Source: Saccharothrix espanaensis DSM 44229 (GTDB lineage: Bacteria; Actinomycetota; Actinomycetes; Mycobacteriales; Pseudonocardiaceae). From it: a DNA stretch of 64,000 nucleotides. Under the pieces are notes generated by a model. It saw only the letters and a program-made list of their open reading frames with translations, searched no databases and was not told the DNA's origin. This document shows, in pieces, positions 16,506 through 25,134 of this stretch. The DNA lies in NCBI RefSeq assembly GCF_000328705.1, contig NC_019673.1, positions 8,071,501 through 8,135,500 of the forward strand, given 5' to 3'. Made by a program: the position numbers and the translations under genes. How positions within the stretch are numbered: the stretch's first letter is position 1; every line of letters starts with the position of its first letter.

Positions 16506-17456
16506 GTGACCACTCCGTCACCCACCAACACGACCACTCCCACTCCCGAACCCACTCCGACCACCACTCCGGTATCCCGCGAGACCCTGCTCGCACTCCT
16601 CCGCAGAATCGGCCTGACCAGCGCCGAGCCGCCGAGCGTGGCCGCGCTGACCCGCCTGCACCAGGCGTTCGTGGAACGCGTGCCATACGAGTCGGTCGAG
16701 ATCCAGCTGAACCGCCCGACCTCGATCGACCCAGCCGATTCCCTGGCCCGCATCCTGACCGGTCGCGGCGGCTACTGCTTTCACCTCAACGGGGCGTTCG
16801 GGGCGATCCTGGAAGCGCTCGGATACCACGTGACAAGGCACCTCGGCGGGGTGCGCACGACGCCCGCCTCACCCGCCGTCATCAACCGGCACCACCTCGT
16901 GCTGACGGTCCGCGACCTGCCCGATTCCGCCGACACCTGGCTGGCGGACGTGGGTCTGGGCGACGGCCTGCACTCGCCGCTCCCGCTGCGGGCGGGCGGT
17001 CACCGCCAAGGCCCGTTCACCTTCACCCTCGCGCCGTCCGCGATCGCCCCCGGCGGTTGGCGGCTGGAGCACGACCCGCGCGGCGGCCTGCACGCGATGG
17101 ACTTCGACCCGAACCCCGCCCGCATGGCCGACTTCGCCGAACGCCACCACCACCTGTCGACGTCCCCCGAGTCGGGTTTCGTCAAGACGTTCAGCGTGCA
17201 GCGCACCGACGCCCGCGGCTGGGACACCTTGCGCGCGCTCACGCTGTCCCGGACCGAGGAGACCACCAGCAAGACCGTCCTCGACCGGCGCGCGGACTGG
17301 TTCCAGGCCCTGGCCGACGTCTACGGCCTGACCTTCACCGCACCGGACGCCGAGACCCTGTGGCGCAAGGCGAACGCCCAACACGAAGCCCACCTCGCGT
17401 CCCGCCCTCACCACGACCTCCCCACCACAACCCTCCGCACCACAACCCGACCGTGA
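16506..17456 (+). CDS. nat: Arylamine N-acetyltransferase
   Basis: 316 aa. Transfers acetyl from acetyl-CoA to arylamines or hydrazines. The catalytic triad is visible: Cys in GRGGYCFHLNG (about residue 92), His in INRHHLVLTVR and Asp in LADVGLGDG. The first 22 residues are a run of Thr and Pro (MTTPSPTNTTTPTPEPTPTT) absent from most NAT proteins. It may be a real low-complexity extension, since no ATG or GTG start lies closer to the conserved domain. GTG 16506 follows a GGGGG tract. It diverges from the split-barrel gene. Confidence 0.93.
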   Translation: MTTPSPTNTTTPTPEPTPTTTPVSRETLLALLRRIGLTSAEPPSVAALTRLHQAFVERVPYESVEIQLNRPTSIDPADSLARILTGRGGYCFHLNGAFGAILEALGYHVTRHLGGVRTTPASPAVINRHHLVLTVRDLPDSADTWLADVGLGDGLHSPLPLRAGGHRQGPFTFTLAPSAIAPGGWRLEHDPRGGLHAMDFDPNPARMADFAERHHHLSTSPESGFVKTFSVQRTDARGWDTLRALTLSRTEETTSKTVLDRRADWFQALADVYGLTFTAPDAETLWRKANAQHEAHLASRPHHDLPTTTLRTTTRP

Positions 17457-17564
17457 ACCCCTCGTCTTGAATCCCCGGGTACAAGTGGGGCGCAAACACG
17501 GCGGGTGCGCGGACAGCCAGCACCCCCTTGGTGTCCCGCGTGCCGATGTCGACGACGACCGGTG

Positions 17565-18530
17565 TCACGCGCCCACCCCGTCGACCAACTGGTCGGCAGC
17601 GGCGTAGGGGTCCAGCTCACCCGCCACGACCCGGTCGGCCAAGGCGTCCACGGCCGCGCCGCCGCGCAGGTCGCCGAACCGCGACCGCAGCCGTTCCAGC
17701 GCGATGGCCTCGATCTCGCCCGCCGCCCGCCGCGCCCGCCGCCGGGCCAGTTCGCCGCGCTCGTGCAGCCAGGCGTGGTGCGCGTCGATCGCGTCCAGCA
17801 CGTCGGGCACGCCTTCGCCGCGCGCCGCGACGGTCTTCACCACCGGGGGTCGCCACCGCACGTCGGTGCGCTCCCGCCGGCCCAGCGAGATCATGTGCTT
17901 GAGGTCGCGCGCGGTGGCGTCCGCGCCGTCCCGGTCGGCCTTGTTGACCACGAACACGTCGGCGATCTCCAGGATCCCGGCCTTCGCCGCCTGGATCCCG
18001 TCACCCATGCCGGGCGCGAGCAGCACCACCGTGGTGTCGGCCAGCGACACGACCTCGACCTCGGACTGCCCGACGCCGACGGTCTCGATCAGCACCACGT
18101 CGCACCCCGCCGCGTCGAGCACGCGCAGCGCCTGCGGCGTGGCCCACGACAGCCCGCCCAGGTGGCCGCGGGTCGCCATGGACCGGATGAACACGCCGGG
18201 GTCCGTGGCGTGCTCGCCCATCCGGACCCGGTCGCCCAGCAGCGCACCGCCGGAGAACGGCGAGGTCGGGTCGACCGCCAGCACGCCGACCCGCCGGCCA
18301 CGCTCCCGGTAGGCGCTCACCAGCGCCGACGTCGACGTCGACTTGCCCACGCCCGGAGCCCCGGTCAGACCGACGACCTGCGCGTTCCCGGTGAACGGCG
18401 CGAGCGCGCGGGCGACCTCGCGCAGGTGCGGACTGCCGTCCTCCACCAGTGAGATCAGCCTGGCGACCGCGCGCGGCTGCCCTTCGCGCGCGCGGTCGAC
18501 CAGCTCGGCGACGTCGACAGTCCGGACCAC
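17565..18530 (-). CDS. meaB: MeaB-type GTPase chaperone for acyl-CoA mutases
   Basis: 321 aa. G3E-family P-loop GTPase (ArgK/MeaB) that protects and reloads adenosylcobalamin-dependent mutases. Walker A GLTGAPGVGKSTSTSALVSA (about 54-73), DPTSPFSGGALLGDRVRM, switch region IETVGVGQSE and base-specificity motif NKAD are intact. A C-terminal helical dimerisation arm follows. It starts four bases after the thiolase stop, so the two are co-transcribed. The only visible partner in the window is the ethylmalonyl-CoA mutase at 47-49 kb; methylmalonyl-CoA mutase is not present here. Confidence 0.94.
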   Translation of the reverse strand: MVRTVDVAELVDRAREGQPRAVARLISLVEDGSPHLREVARALAPFTGNAQVVGLTGAPGVGKSTSTSALVSAYRERGRRVGVLAVDPTSPFSGGALLGDRVRMGEHATDPGVFIRSMATRGHLGGLSWATPQALRVLDAAGCDVVLIETVGVGQSEVEVVSLADTTVVLLAPGMGDGIQAAKAGILEIADVFVVNKADRDGADATARDLKHMISLGRRERTDVRWRPPVVKTVAARGEGVPDVLDAIDAHHAWLHERGELARRRARRAAGEIEAIALERLRSRFGDLRGGAAVDALADRVVAGELDPYAAADQLVDGVGA

Positions 18531-18534
18531 ACCA

Positions 18535-19722
18535 CTAGACCTTAGGGACGCGCACGATCAGCGCATCTCCTTGACCGCCGCCGCCGCACAGGGCCGCCGC
18601 GCCCACGCCGCCGCCACGGCGCTTGAGCTCCAGCGCGAGGTGCAGTGCGATCCGGGCGCCCGACATGCCGATCGGGTGGCCCAGCGCGATCGCGCCGCCG
18701 TTGACGTTGACCTTGTCCTCGGGCACGCCGAGTTCGCGCGCGGAGACGACGCCGACCGCGGCGAACGCCTCGTTGATCTCGACCAGGTCGAGGTCGGCCG
18801 GGTCGATGCCCTCCTTGGCGCAGGCCGCCTTGATGGCGTTCGCGGGCTGCTCGTGCAGACTCGCGTCCGGGCCCGCCACGACGCCGTGCGCGCCGATCTC
18901 GGCCAGCCAGGTCAGGCCCAGCTCCTCGGCCTTGGCCTTGCTCATCACGACCACGGCCGCCGCGCCGTCGGAGATCTGCGACGCCGAGCCCGCCGTGATG
19001 GTGCCGTCCGCGGCGAACGCGGGGCGCAGCTTGGCCAGCGTCTCCACGGTGGTGTCGCCGCGCACGCCCTCGTCGGTGCTGAACAGGACCGGCTCGCCCT
19101 TGCGCTGCGGGATCGAGACCGGCGCGATCTCCTCGGCGAACACGCCGTTCTCGATCGCCTTGGCGGCCAGCTGGTGCGAGCGGGCGGAGAACGCGTCCTG
19201 CTCCTCGCGGGTCAGGGCGTACCGGGCGTTGTGCTTCTCCGTCGACGCGCCCATCGCGACCTGGTCGAAGGCGCAGAACAGGCCGTCGAGGGACATGTGG
19301 TCCTGGAGGGTCACGTCGCCGAACTTGTAGCCGCCGCGCGACTTGGGCAGCAGGTGCGGGGCCTGGGTCATGGACTCCTGGCCGCCCGCCACCACGACGT
19401 CGAACTCACCGGCCCGGATGAGCTGGTCGGCCAGCGCGATGGCGTCGATGCCGGACAGGCACACCTTGTTGATGGTCAGCGCCGGCACGGTCATCGGGAT
19501 GCCGGCCGCGACCGCCGCCTGGCGGGCCGGGATCTGACCCGCTCCGGCGGACAGCACCTGACCCATGATCACGTACTGGACCTGCTCGGGCGCGACGCCG
19601 GCCCGCTCCAGCGCCGCCTTGATCGCGACGCCGCCGAGCTGGGCGCCGGAGAAGTCCTTCAACGATCCGAGCAGTCGCCCCATCGGGGTACGGGCCCCGG
19701 CGACGATGACGGAACCGGACAC
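18535..19722 (-). CDS. Acetyl-CoA C-acetyltransferase (thiolase)
   Basis: 395 aa. Condenses two acetyl-CoA into acetoacetyl-CoA or cleaves it. Nucleophile Cys in [14 protein letters not shown] (about residue 90), His in [14 protein letters not shown] and second Cys in [10 protein letters not shown] are all present. GTG 19722 is chosen because GGAGG stands five bases upstream; an ATG 18 bases earlier lacks one. It heads the thiolase-meaB pair and is divergent from the epimerase gene, with the GTTAC-type palindrome at 19776 in between. First step of the ethylmalonyl-CoA pathway or of polyhydroxybutyrate-type metabolism. Confidence 0.94.
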   Translation of the reverse strand: MSGSVIVAGARTPMGRLLGSLKDFSGAQLGGVAIKAALERAGVAPEQVQYVIMGQVLSAGAGQIPARQAAVAAGIPMTVPALTINKVCLSGIDAIALADQLIRAGEFDVVVAGGQESMTQAPHLLPKSRGGYKFGDVTLQDHMSLDGLFCAFDQVAMGASTEKHNARYALTREEQDAFSARSHQLAAKAIENGVFAEEIAPVSIPQRKGEPVLFSTDEGVRGDTTVETLAKLRPAFAADGTITAGSASQISDGAAAVVVMSKAKAEELGLTWLAEIGAHGVVAGPDASLHEQPANAIKAACAKEGIDPADLDLVEINEAFAAVGVVSARELGVPEDKVNVNGGAIALGHPIGMSGARIALHLALELKRRGGGVGAAALCGGGGQGDALIVRVPKV

Positions 19723-19775
19723 ATCGGCCTCCACGAGCATGGGTGAGCGGTTGTTAACTAGCCACGATACCCAGG

Positions 19776-19791
19776 GTTACTCAGGGGTAGC
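19776..19791. promoter_or_regulatory. GTTAC-N6-GTAAC-type site, thiolase/epimerase
   Basis: GTTAC-TCAGGG-GTAGC, one base off a perfect palindrome, lies between the divergent thiolase and epimerase genes. It is one of five such sites in the window, each before an acyl-CoA or aldehyde gene. Confidence 0.6.
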
Positions 19792-19847
19792 CGTGTGAGG
19801 CGCCGCACAGGGCCCGCTGCACCGATTCCGCCACTACTGTGCCTGCC

Positions 19848-20294
19848 ATGCAGCCAGAACTCCGCGGCCTGGTGACCGCCATCGACCACGTCGGCATCGC
19901 CGTGCCGGACCTGGACGCCGCGATCGCGTTCCACCGCGAGAACTTCGGCCTGGAGGTCGCGCACGAGGAGGTCAACGAGGAGCAGGGCGTCCGCGAGGCG
20001 ATGCTGCGCGCCCCCGGCGACGACGGCGCCGGTACCGCGATCCAGCTGCTGGCCCCGTTGACGCCCGAGTCGACCATCGCGAAGTTCATCGGCCGCTCCG
20101 GGCCGGGGCTCCAGCAACTGGCCTACCGGGTGTCCGATGTGGACGCCGTCGCGGCGGCGCTGCGGGCCAGGGGCCTGCGGCTGCTGTTCGAGGAGGCCAA
20201 GCGCGGCACGTCCGGCAGCCGGGTGAACTTCGTGCACCCCAAGGACGCCGGCGGCGTCCTGGTCGAACTGGTCGAACCCGCCGCGCAGCACTGA
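19848..20294 (+). CDS. Methylmalonyl/ethylmalonyl-CoA epimerase
   Basis: 148 aa from ATG 19848. Glyoxalase/VOC fold: AIDHVGIAVPDLDAAIAFHR with metal-ligand His at the start, GTAIQLLAPLTPESTIAKFI, GLQQLAYRVSDVDAVAAALR and VNFVHPKDAGGVLVELVEP with the last ligand Glu. Family members epimerise methylmalonyl-CoA and also ethylmalonyl-CoA. A -10-like TACTGT (19835-19840) seven bases before the ATG suggests a leaderless message; an in-frame GTG at 19839 is less likely. With Ccr and Ecm it makes a coherent set. Confidence 0.92.
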   Translation: MQPELRGLVTAIDHVGIAVPDLDAAIAFHRENFGLEVAHEEVNEEQGVREAMLRAPGDDGAGTAIQLLAPLTPESTIAKFIGRSGPGLQQLAYRVSDVDAVAAALRARGLRLLFEEAKRGTSGSRVNFVHPKDAGGVLVELVEPAAQH

Positions 20295-20299
20295 CCGGA

Positions 20300-20851
20300 T
20301 CACCCGAGGGCGGCGGCCACGAAGGTGAGCTCCTGGTCCATCCGGTCGTCGTCCGGCGCGTGCCGGGCCACCGAGTGCCGGTAGCTCACCGCCAGCGCGA
20401 CCAGCGCCGACGCGCTGTCCACGTCCTTGCCGACCACGGCCGCGCCGCCGGCGGCCAGGATCACCTGCCGGATCTGCGCGACGACGAGCTGGTAGCGGGC
20501 GTGCAGGGCGTCCCGGACGGCGCTGTGCGTGTCCGCCTCCCGCCACAGCAGGTGGCTGAGCAGCGGTGACGCGTCGAGCCGGGCGTCCAGCGCGGCCACC
20601 AGCCTGCGCAGGCTCTCCGCGATGTCGCCGACCACGACGACCCGCCGCGCGTCGACCGCGCCGTCGGGCAGGCGCTGCACGAGCGCGGCCAGCAGGTCCG
20701 GTTTGCGGCGGAAGTAGTAGTGCACCAGCCCTTTGGGCACTCCGGCGCGTTCGGCGACGCGCGAGGTGGGCGTGGCGTCGAACCCCGACTCGGCGAACAA
20801 CTCCTCGGCCGCTCGCAGGATCCGCTCCCGAGCCGACGAGTCCTCGACCAC
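20300..20851 (-). CDS. TetR-family transcriptional regulator
   Basis: 183 aa from GTG 20851, with GGAGAGG eight bases upstream. The N-terminal helix-turn-helix is clear (ERILRAAEELFAESGFDATP, then AERAGVPKGLVHYYFRRKPD). The helical ligand domain is not diagnostic. The gene ends five bases from the converging epimerase stop and lies in the middle of the thiolase/epimerase/ccr group. That makes it a candidate for the factor reading the GTTAC-N6-GTAAC sites, since TetR proteins bind palindromes of this length. No such site was seen before its own start. Confidence 0.9.
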   Translation of the reverse strand: MVEDSSARERILRAAEELFAESGFDATPTSRVAERAGVPKGLVHYYFRRKPDLLAALVQRLPDGAVDARRVVVVGDIAESLRRLVAALDARLDASPLLSHLLWREADTHSAVRDALHARYQLVVAQIRQVILAAGGAAVVGKDVDSASALVALAVSYRHSVARHAPDDDRMDQELTFVAAALG

Positions 20852-20928
20852 GCCGCACACCTCTCCACGATCCGGACAGCGGACAGCGGGCGAGGTCGCC
20901 CGCGCGGACGACCTCGCCCGATCCCACC

Positions 20929-21288
20929 TCAGTGCGAACCGGCGAGCCCCGAGTGGGCCGCGTTCGCGGCGGACAGGGCCGTCGCGCCGGCCGCGACGGT
21001 CAGGACGCCGCCGACCCACGAGACCCACGACGCCGCCATCAGGTCGCTGTAGCCCATCACCCACGGGGAGATGAACAGCAGCGCGCCGAGCACCACCTGG
21101 AACCACTCGCCGTAAACCATGCCGGGCATCGCGAGCGACGCGAGGCCGTCGATGGCGATCAGCGCTCCGAGCACGATCATCGTCCACATGGCGGCGTTCG
21201 ACGTCGTCACCACGAGCGGCGACAGCACCACCAGCACGCCGATGACGACTTCGGCCCAGTCCTGCCACCTGGTCCACGCTCTGGTCAT
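20929..21288 (-). CDS. SPW-repeat membrane protein
   Basis: 119 aa, four membrane segments in two halves, each with the SPW signature (VLSPLVVTTSNAAMWTMIVL and LFISPWVMGYSDLMAASWVS). ATG 21288 has GGAGGT seven bases upstream. Function of the family is unknown; it occurs widely in actinobacteria and proteobacteria. It diverges from ccr and shares the 243-bp intergenic region with it. Confidence 0.85.
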   Translation of the reverse strand: MTRAWTRWQDWAEVVIGVLVVLSPLVVTTSNAAMWTMIVLGALIAIDGLASLAMPGMVYGEWFQVVLGALLFISPWVMGYSDLMAASWVSWVGGVLTVAAGATALSAANAAHSGLAGSH

Positions 21289-21431
21289 GACCTGCACCTC
21301 CGTCCTGGAAGTCGGACACCACCGATCGTGCGCTTGGTTGGCCGCCCGGTCAAGGTCGGCGGGCCGCGAAACGTGGCCGACCGTTCGGGCGAAACACCAG
21401 TGCCATGGCTCACAGCCCTGGTACTGAATCG

Positions 21432-21447
21432 GTTACCCGTGGGTAAC
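21432..21447. promoter_or_regulatory. GTTAC-N6-GTAAC site before ccr
   Basis: GTTAC-CCGTGG-GTAAC; the flanking G and C extend the arms to GGTTACCC / GGGTAACC, the most perfect of the five sites. It lies 85 bp upstream of the ccr start. Confidence 0.7.
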
Positions 21448-21531
21448 CTCCGGCAACCCGCGTGGACCCGCGTCCGACGCCCCGCGTCCGACGCCGAACA
21501 TCCCGAGCACCCCCGACTGGGAGGGAACGCC

Positions 21532-22863
21532 GTGCAGAAGATCCTCGATGCGATCCTCGCCGACGAACTGGACGCCATCGGATCGTTGGACGTGCCCGCG
21601 ACCTACCGGGGCATGACGGTGCACGCCGACGAGGTCGAGCTGTTCCGGGGCCTGGCCACCAAGGACAAGGACCCCCGCAAGTCGCTGCACCTGGACGAGG
21701 TGCCCACGCCCGAACTCGGGCCGGGCGAGGCGGTGGTCGCCGTGATGGCCTCGGCGATCAACTACAACACCGTGTGGACGTCTATCTTCGAGCCGCTGTC
21801 CACGTTCGGGTTCCTCCAGCGGCTGGGCAAGAGCTCGCCCGAGTCCGCCAAGCACGACCTGCCCTACCACGTGGTCGGCTCCGACCTGGCCGGCGTCGTG
21901 CTGCGCACCGGGCCGGGCGTGAACGCGTGGAAGCCCGGCGACCGGGTCGTGGCGCACTGCCTCGACGTCCAGCTGGAGCACCCGGACGGCCACAGCGACA
22001 CCATGCTCGACCCGCAGCAGCGGATCTGGGGCTTCGAGACCAACTTCGGCGGGCTCGCCGAGGTGGCCCTGGTCAAGGCCAACCAGCTGATGCCGATGCC
22101 CCGGCACCTCACCTGGGAGGAGGCGGCGTCCCCCGGTCTGGTGAACTCCACCGCCTACCGCCAGCTCGTGTCGACCAACGGGGCGAACATGAAGCAGGGC
22201 GACACCGTGCTGATCTGGGGCGCCTCCGGCGGACTGGGCTCCTACGCCACCCAGTTCGCGCTCAACGGCGGCGCGACCCCGGTGTGCGTCGTGTCGTCGC
22301 CGGAGAAGGCCGAGATCTGCCGCCGGATGGGCGCGGAGCTGATCATCGACCGGTCGGCCGAGGGTTACCGGTTCTGGAAGGACGAGCACGAGCAGGACCC
22401 GAAGGAGTGGAAGCGGCTCGGCGCGCGGATCCGCGAGCTGACCGGCGGTGACGACCCGGACATCGTGTTCGAGCACCCCGGCCGGGAGACCTTCGGCGCG
22501 TCGGTGTTCGTCGCCAAGCGCGGCGGCACGATCGTCACCTGCGCGTCCACCAGCGGGTTCCTGCACCAGTACGACAACCGCTACCTGTGGATGAACCTCA
22601 AGCGGATCATCGGCTCGCACTTCGCGAACTACCGCGAGGCGTGGGAGGCCAACAGGTTGGTCGCCAAGGGGAAGATCCACCCCACACTGTCCAAGGTGTA
22701 CTCACTGGAGGACACCGGCCAGGCCGCGCACGACGTGCACCGCAACGCGCACCAGGGCAAGGTCGGCGTGCTGTGCCTGGCGCCGGAGGAGGGCCTGGGT
22801 GTCGTCGATCACGAGCTGCGCTCGGCACTCCTGACCGAAATCAACCGCTTTCGCGGCGTGTAA
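21532..22863 (+). CDS. ccr: Crotonyl-CoA carboxylase/reductase
   Basis: 443 aa. NADPH-dependent reductive carboxylation of crotonyl-CoA to ethylmalonyl-CoA, the key step of the ethylmalonyl-CoA pathway and a source of polyketide extender units. GTG 21532 follows GGGAGGG. Features: N-terminal TYRGMTVHADEVELFRGLAT, GroES-like part with SAINYNTVWTSIFEP, nucleotide loop VLIWGASGGLGSYATQFALN, and CASTSGFLHQYDNRYLWMNL and IIGSHFANYREAWEANRLV, which are typical of Ccr and not of ordinary quinone reductases. The 16-bp palindrome at 21432 is the likely control site, and a hairpin follows the gene. Confidence 0.96.
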   Translation: MQKILDAILADELDAIGSLDVPATYRGMTVHADEVELFRGLATKDKDPRKSLHLDEVPTPELGPGEAVVAVMASAINYNTVWTSIFEPLSTFGFLQRLGKSSPESAKHDLPYHVVGSDLAGVVLRTGPGVNAWKPGDRVVAHCLDVQLEHPDGHSDTMLDPQQRIWGFETNFGGLAEVALVKANQLMPMPRHLTWEEAASPGLVNSTAYRQLVSTNGANMKQGDTVLIWGASGGLGSYATQFALNGGATPVCVVSSPEKAEICRRMGAELIIDRSAEGYRFWKDEHEQDPKEWKRLGARIRELTGGDDPDIVFEHPGRETFGASVFVAKRGGTIVTCASTSGFLHQYDNRYLWMNLKRIIGSHFANYREAWEANRLVAKGKIHPTLSKVYSLEDTGQAAHDVHRNAHQGKVGVLCLAPEEGLGVVDHELRSALLTEINRFRGV

Positions 22864-22874
22864 AGCGAAAACGT

Positions 22875-22913
22875 CTGGTGGTGCGGGTGGCGGGGTGCCC
22901 CCCGCACCGCCGG
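22875..22913. terminator. Hairpin terminator after ccr
   Basis: An approximately 13-bp stem (core GGTGCGGG / CCCGCACC, with two G-T pairs in the extension) and a 13-base loop begin 12 bases after the ccr stop. Confidence 0.6.
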
Positions 22914-22932
22914 AACGGGTAGCGTGACCCCC

Positions 22933-24312
22933 ATGGGCCTCGCCGACGACCGTGACCTCGTCCCCCTGGGATCCGGCTTCGACATCGTCAAACGCGGCTA
23001 CGACCGCGCGCAGGTCGAGGACCACCTGGAGCGCCTCGACTCGGACCTGCGGCTGCTCGCGGCCGACCGGGACGCGGCGGTGTCGCAGACCAACGACCTG
23101 AGCCGCCAGCTGGAGGCGGCCCGCTCGGAGATCGCCGAGCTGCGCGGCCAGGTCGAGCGGCTGTCCCTGCCGCCCACCACGTTGGAGGGCCTGAGCGAGC
23201 GGTTGCAGCGGATGCTGCGACTGGCCCAGGACGAGGCCAACGAGATCAAGGCCCGCGCCGAGGCCGAGGGCAGCCACATCCGGGCGAAGTCCGAGTCCGA
23301 CGCGGCCGTGCTGCGCACCCGGTACGAGAACCTGATCGCCGAGCTCGACCAGCGGCGCACCGACATGGAGGCCGAGCACCGCGGCGTGCTGGAGACGGCG
23401 CGCGCCGAGGCGGAGCGCATCGTCGGCGAGTCGCGGGACACCGCGGCGAAGCTCGACGAGGAGTCCCTCCAGCGCCGGACCACGGTCGAGGAGGACTTCG
23501 AGATCGCGATGGCGGCCCGTCGCGTCGAGTCGATGAAGATGCTGGCCGAGCAGGAGGCCTCCAGCAAGGGCGAGGCCGACCGCCGGGTGCGCGAGGCGGC
23601 GGAGGATGCCGCCCGGGTGCGCACCCAGATCGCCCAGGAGCAGGCCGCGTCCAACGCCGAGGCGCAGCGCCTGGTCCGGGAGGCGACCGAGGAGGCCAAC
23701 CGCCGCCGGCACGACTCGATCAGCGAGGCGAACGCCCGCGTCCAGGAGGCCACCGACGAGGCGAACCGCCGCGTCCGCGAGGCCACCGAGGAGTCGAACC
23801 GCCGGGTGACGCAGGCCGCGCAGAAGGTCGACGCGCTCAAGCAGCTGCGCAACCGCCTGTCCCAGCAGCTGCACGCGGTCCGCACCGCGCTGCACGAGGT
23901 CACCCCGCTGCTCGACCCGCTGGAGGAGGAGCGCCCGCGCCCGCCGGCCCAGCCCGCCGCCGAGTCGCCCACCCAGCCGGCCGCCGGCGCCCACCCGGCT
24001 CAGCCCGCGCCGACGCCCGGCACCCCGGCCGCCGCCCGGCCCGCGCAGCAGGACCAGCCCACCACACCCGCTTCCGGGCCCGCTTCTGGGCCCGCTTCCG
24101 CTCAGCCCGCGCAGGCACAGCCGCCCCAGAACCAGCCGGCGCAGGCACAGCCCGCGCAGAACCAACCGGCACAGGGTCAGCCCGCACAAGCACCCGCGCA
24201 GACCGCGAACCCCAAGGCCACGCCGGACGCCAAGCCCCAGAGCGGCCCGGACGGCCCGACCCAGAAGATCACCCGCCCGAACCAGTCCAAGGCCCGGTCC
24301 GGCAAGCGCTGA
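22933..24312 (+). CDS. DivIVA-like long coiled-coil protein with Pro/Ala/Gln tail
   Basis: 459 aa. The N-terminus GSGFDIVKRGYDRAQVEDHL matches the DivIVA lipid-contact region. A long charged coiled coil follows (about 50-320), rich in Ala, Glu and Arg, with quasi-repeats such as REATEEANRR and DEANRRVREATEESNRRV. The last 140 residues are a low-complexity tail (QPAQAQPPQNQPAQAQPAQN) ending basic. It resembles actinobacterial polar-growth cytoskeletal proteins (DivIVA/FilP/Scy type). ATG 22933 lies seven bases after TAGCGT, so a leaderless start is likely; GTG 22924 is the alternative. Role in cell shape or polar growth is inferred from the family. Confidence 0.82.
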   Translation: MGLADDRDLVPLGSGFDIVKRGYDRAQVEDHLERLDSDLRLLAADRDAAVSQTNDLSRQLEAARSEIAELRGQVERLSLPPTTLEGLSERLQRMLRLAQDEANEIKARAEAEGSHIRAKSESDAAVLRTRYENLIAELDQRRTDMEAEHRGVLETARAEAERIVGESRDTAAKLDEESLQRRTTVEEDFEIAMAARRVESMKMLAEQEASSKGEADRRVREAAEDAARVRTQIAQEQAASNAEAQRLVREATEEANRRRHDSISEANARVQEATDEANRRVREATEESNRRVTQAAQKVDALKQLRNRLSQQLHAVRTALHEVTPLLDPLEEERPRPPAQPAAESPTQPAAGAHPAQPAPTPGTPAAARPAQQDQPTTPASGPASGPASAQPAQAQPPQNQPAQAQPAQNQPAQGQPAQAPAQTANPKATPDAKPQSGPDGPTQKITRPNQSKARSGKR

Positions 24313-24331
24313 CCGCCCGGTTCACACCGGC

Positions 24332-24411
24332 CGCACCCACTCACCGGCCGGCGTCGAGCCCACGCTCACCGGCCGACGCGAGCCCCGCTCACCGGCCGAC
24401 GCGGGTTCGCC
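24332..24411. repeat. Tandem repeat spanning a stop codon
   Basis: Three imperfect units of 23-27 bp, each containing CTCACCGGCCGRCG, extend from the gap after the coiled-coil gene into the last codons of the minus-strand hydrolase at 24389. The hydrolase stop codon lies inside a unit. Confidence 0.7.
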
Positions 24412-25096
24412 AGTCGAGGACGGCGGCCGCAAACGCTTCCGGTGCCTCGACCGGCGTCAGGTGCCCGACCCCGGGCAACTCCACGTACTCGGCCCGCAGC
24501 ACGTCCGCCAGGTCGCGGGCGACGGCGGGCGGGGTCAACGCGTCCTCGGACCCGACCAGCACCAACGCCGGCACGTCGACCGCCGCCAGCACGTCGCGCG
24601 AGTCGGGCCGCGCGGCCATCGCCCGCTGCGCCCACGCCACCTCGGCGGCCGGCTGCGCCAGCACCAGCTCCGCCACCCGCTCGACCACCCCGGCCGCCGG
24701 CGACGGTCCGACCAGGCCGGGGGCCAGGCCGTCCGGCAGCCACCCGACGCCCTGCGCGAGCACCCGGTCCGCCATCGCCAGGCGACCGGCCCGCGCCGCG
24801 TCGTCGTCGGCCGTGCAGCGGGTGTCGGCGAGCACCAGCCCGGCGACCCGGTCCGGCGCGCGCCGCAGCAGCGCCATGGCGACGTAGCCGCCCATCGAGC
24901 ACCCGCCGACCACGACCCGCTCCAGGCCCCGCCGGTCCAGGTCGCGCAGCACGTCGTCGGCGAAGGTGCCCAGGTCCGGCTCCCGACCCCGGCCGCGCAG
25001 GTCGGGCGTGATCGGGTCCAGGACGGCCCGCACCCCGTCCCACATCCGCCCGTCGAGCGGGAACGCGTGCAACAACACCAGCGGGAGGGTCTCCAT
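24389..25096 (-). CDS. Alpha/beta-fold hydrolase
   Basis: 235 aa. Compact alpha/beta hydrolase: PLVLLHAFPLDGRMW with the oxyanion region, nucleophile elbow VVGGCSMGGYVA (Ser about 85), acid in VLVGSEDALTPP and His in LPGVGHLTPVEAP. Resembles 3-oxoadipate enol-lactonase or BioH-like esterases; substrate unknown. ATG 25096 lies eight bases after GACAAT, which fits a leaderless start. Divergent from the acetyltransferase gene. Confidence 0.87.
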   Translation of the reverse strand: METLPLVLLHAFPLDGRMWDGVRAVLDPITPDLRGRGREPDLGTFADDVLRDLDRRGLERVVVGGCSMGGYVAMALLRRAPDRVAGLVLADTRCTADDDAARAGRLAMADRVLAQGVGWLPDGLAPGLVGPSPAAGVVERVAELVLAQPAAEVAWAQRAMAARPDSRDVLAAVDVPALVLVGSEDALTPPAVARDLADVLRAEYVELPGVGHLTPVEAPEAFAAAVLDWRTRVGR

Positions 25097-25134
25097 GGGG
25101 CGAAATTGTCGTACGCCGTCGCTACCGTCGTCCC

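Noticed and set aside
16506-16575. Later start for the arylamine N-acetyltransferase to remove the Thr/Pro run
   Set aside because: No in-frame ATG, GTG or TTG with a ribosome-binding site lies between the run and the conserved domain.
17335-17568. Possible small gene overlapping the meaB stop and the end of the N-acetyltransferase gene
   Set aside because: Half of it overlaps the coding N-acetyltransferase gene on the other strand and the peptide resembles no known family; the short overlap with meaB alone is not enough.
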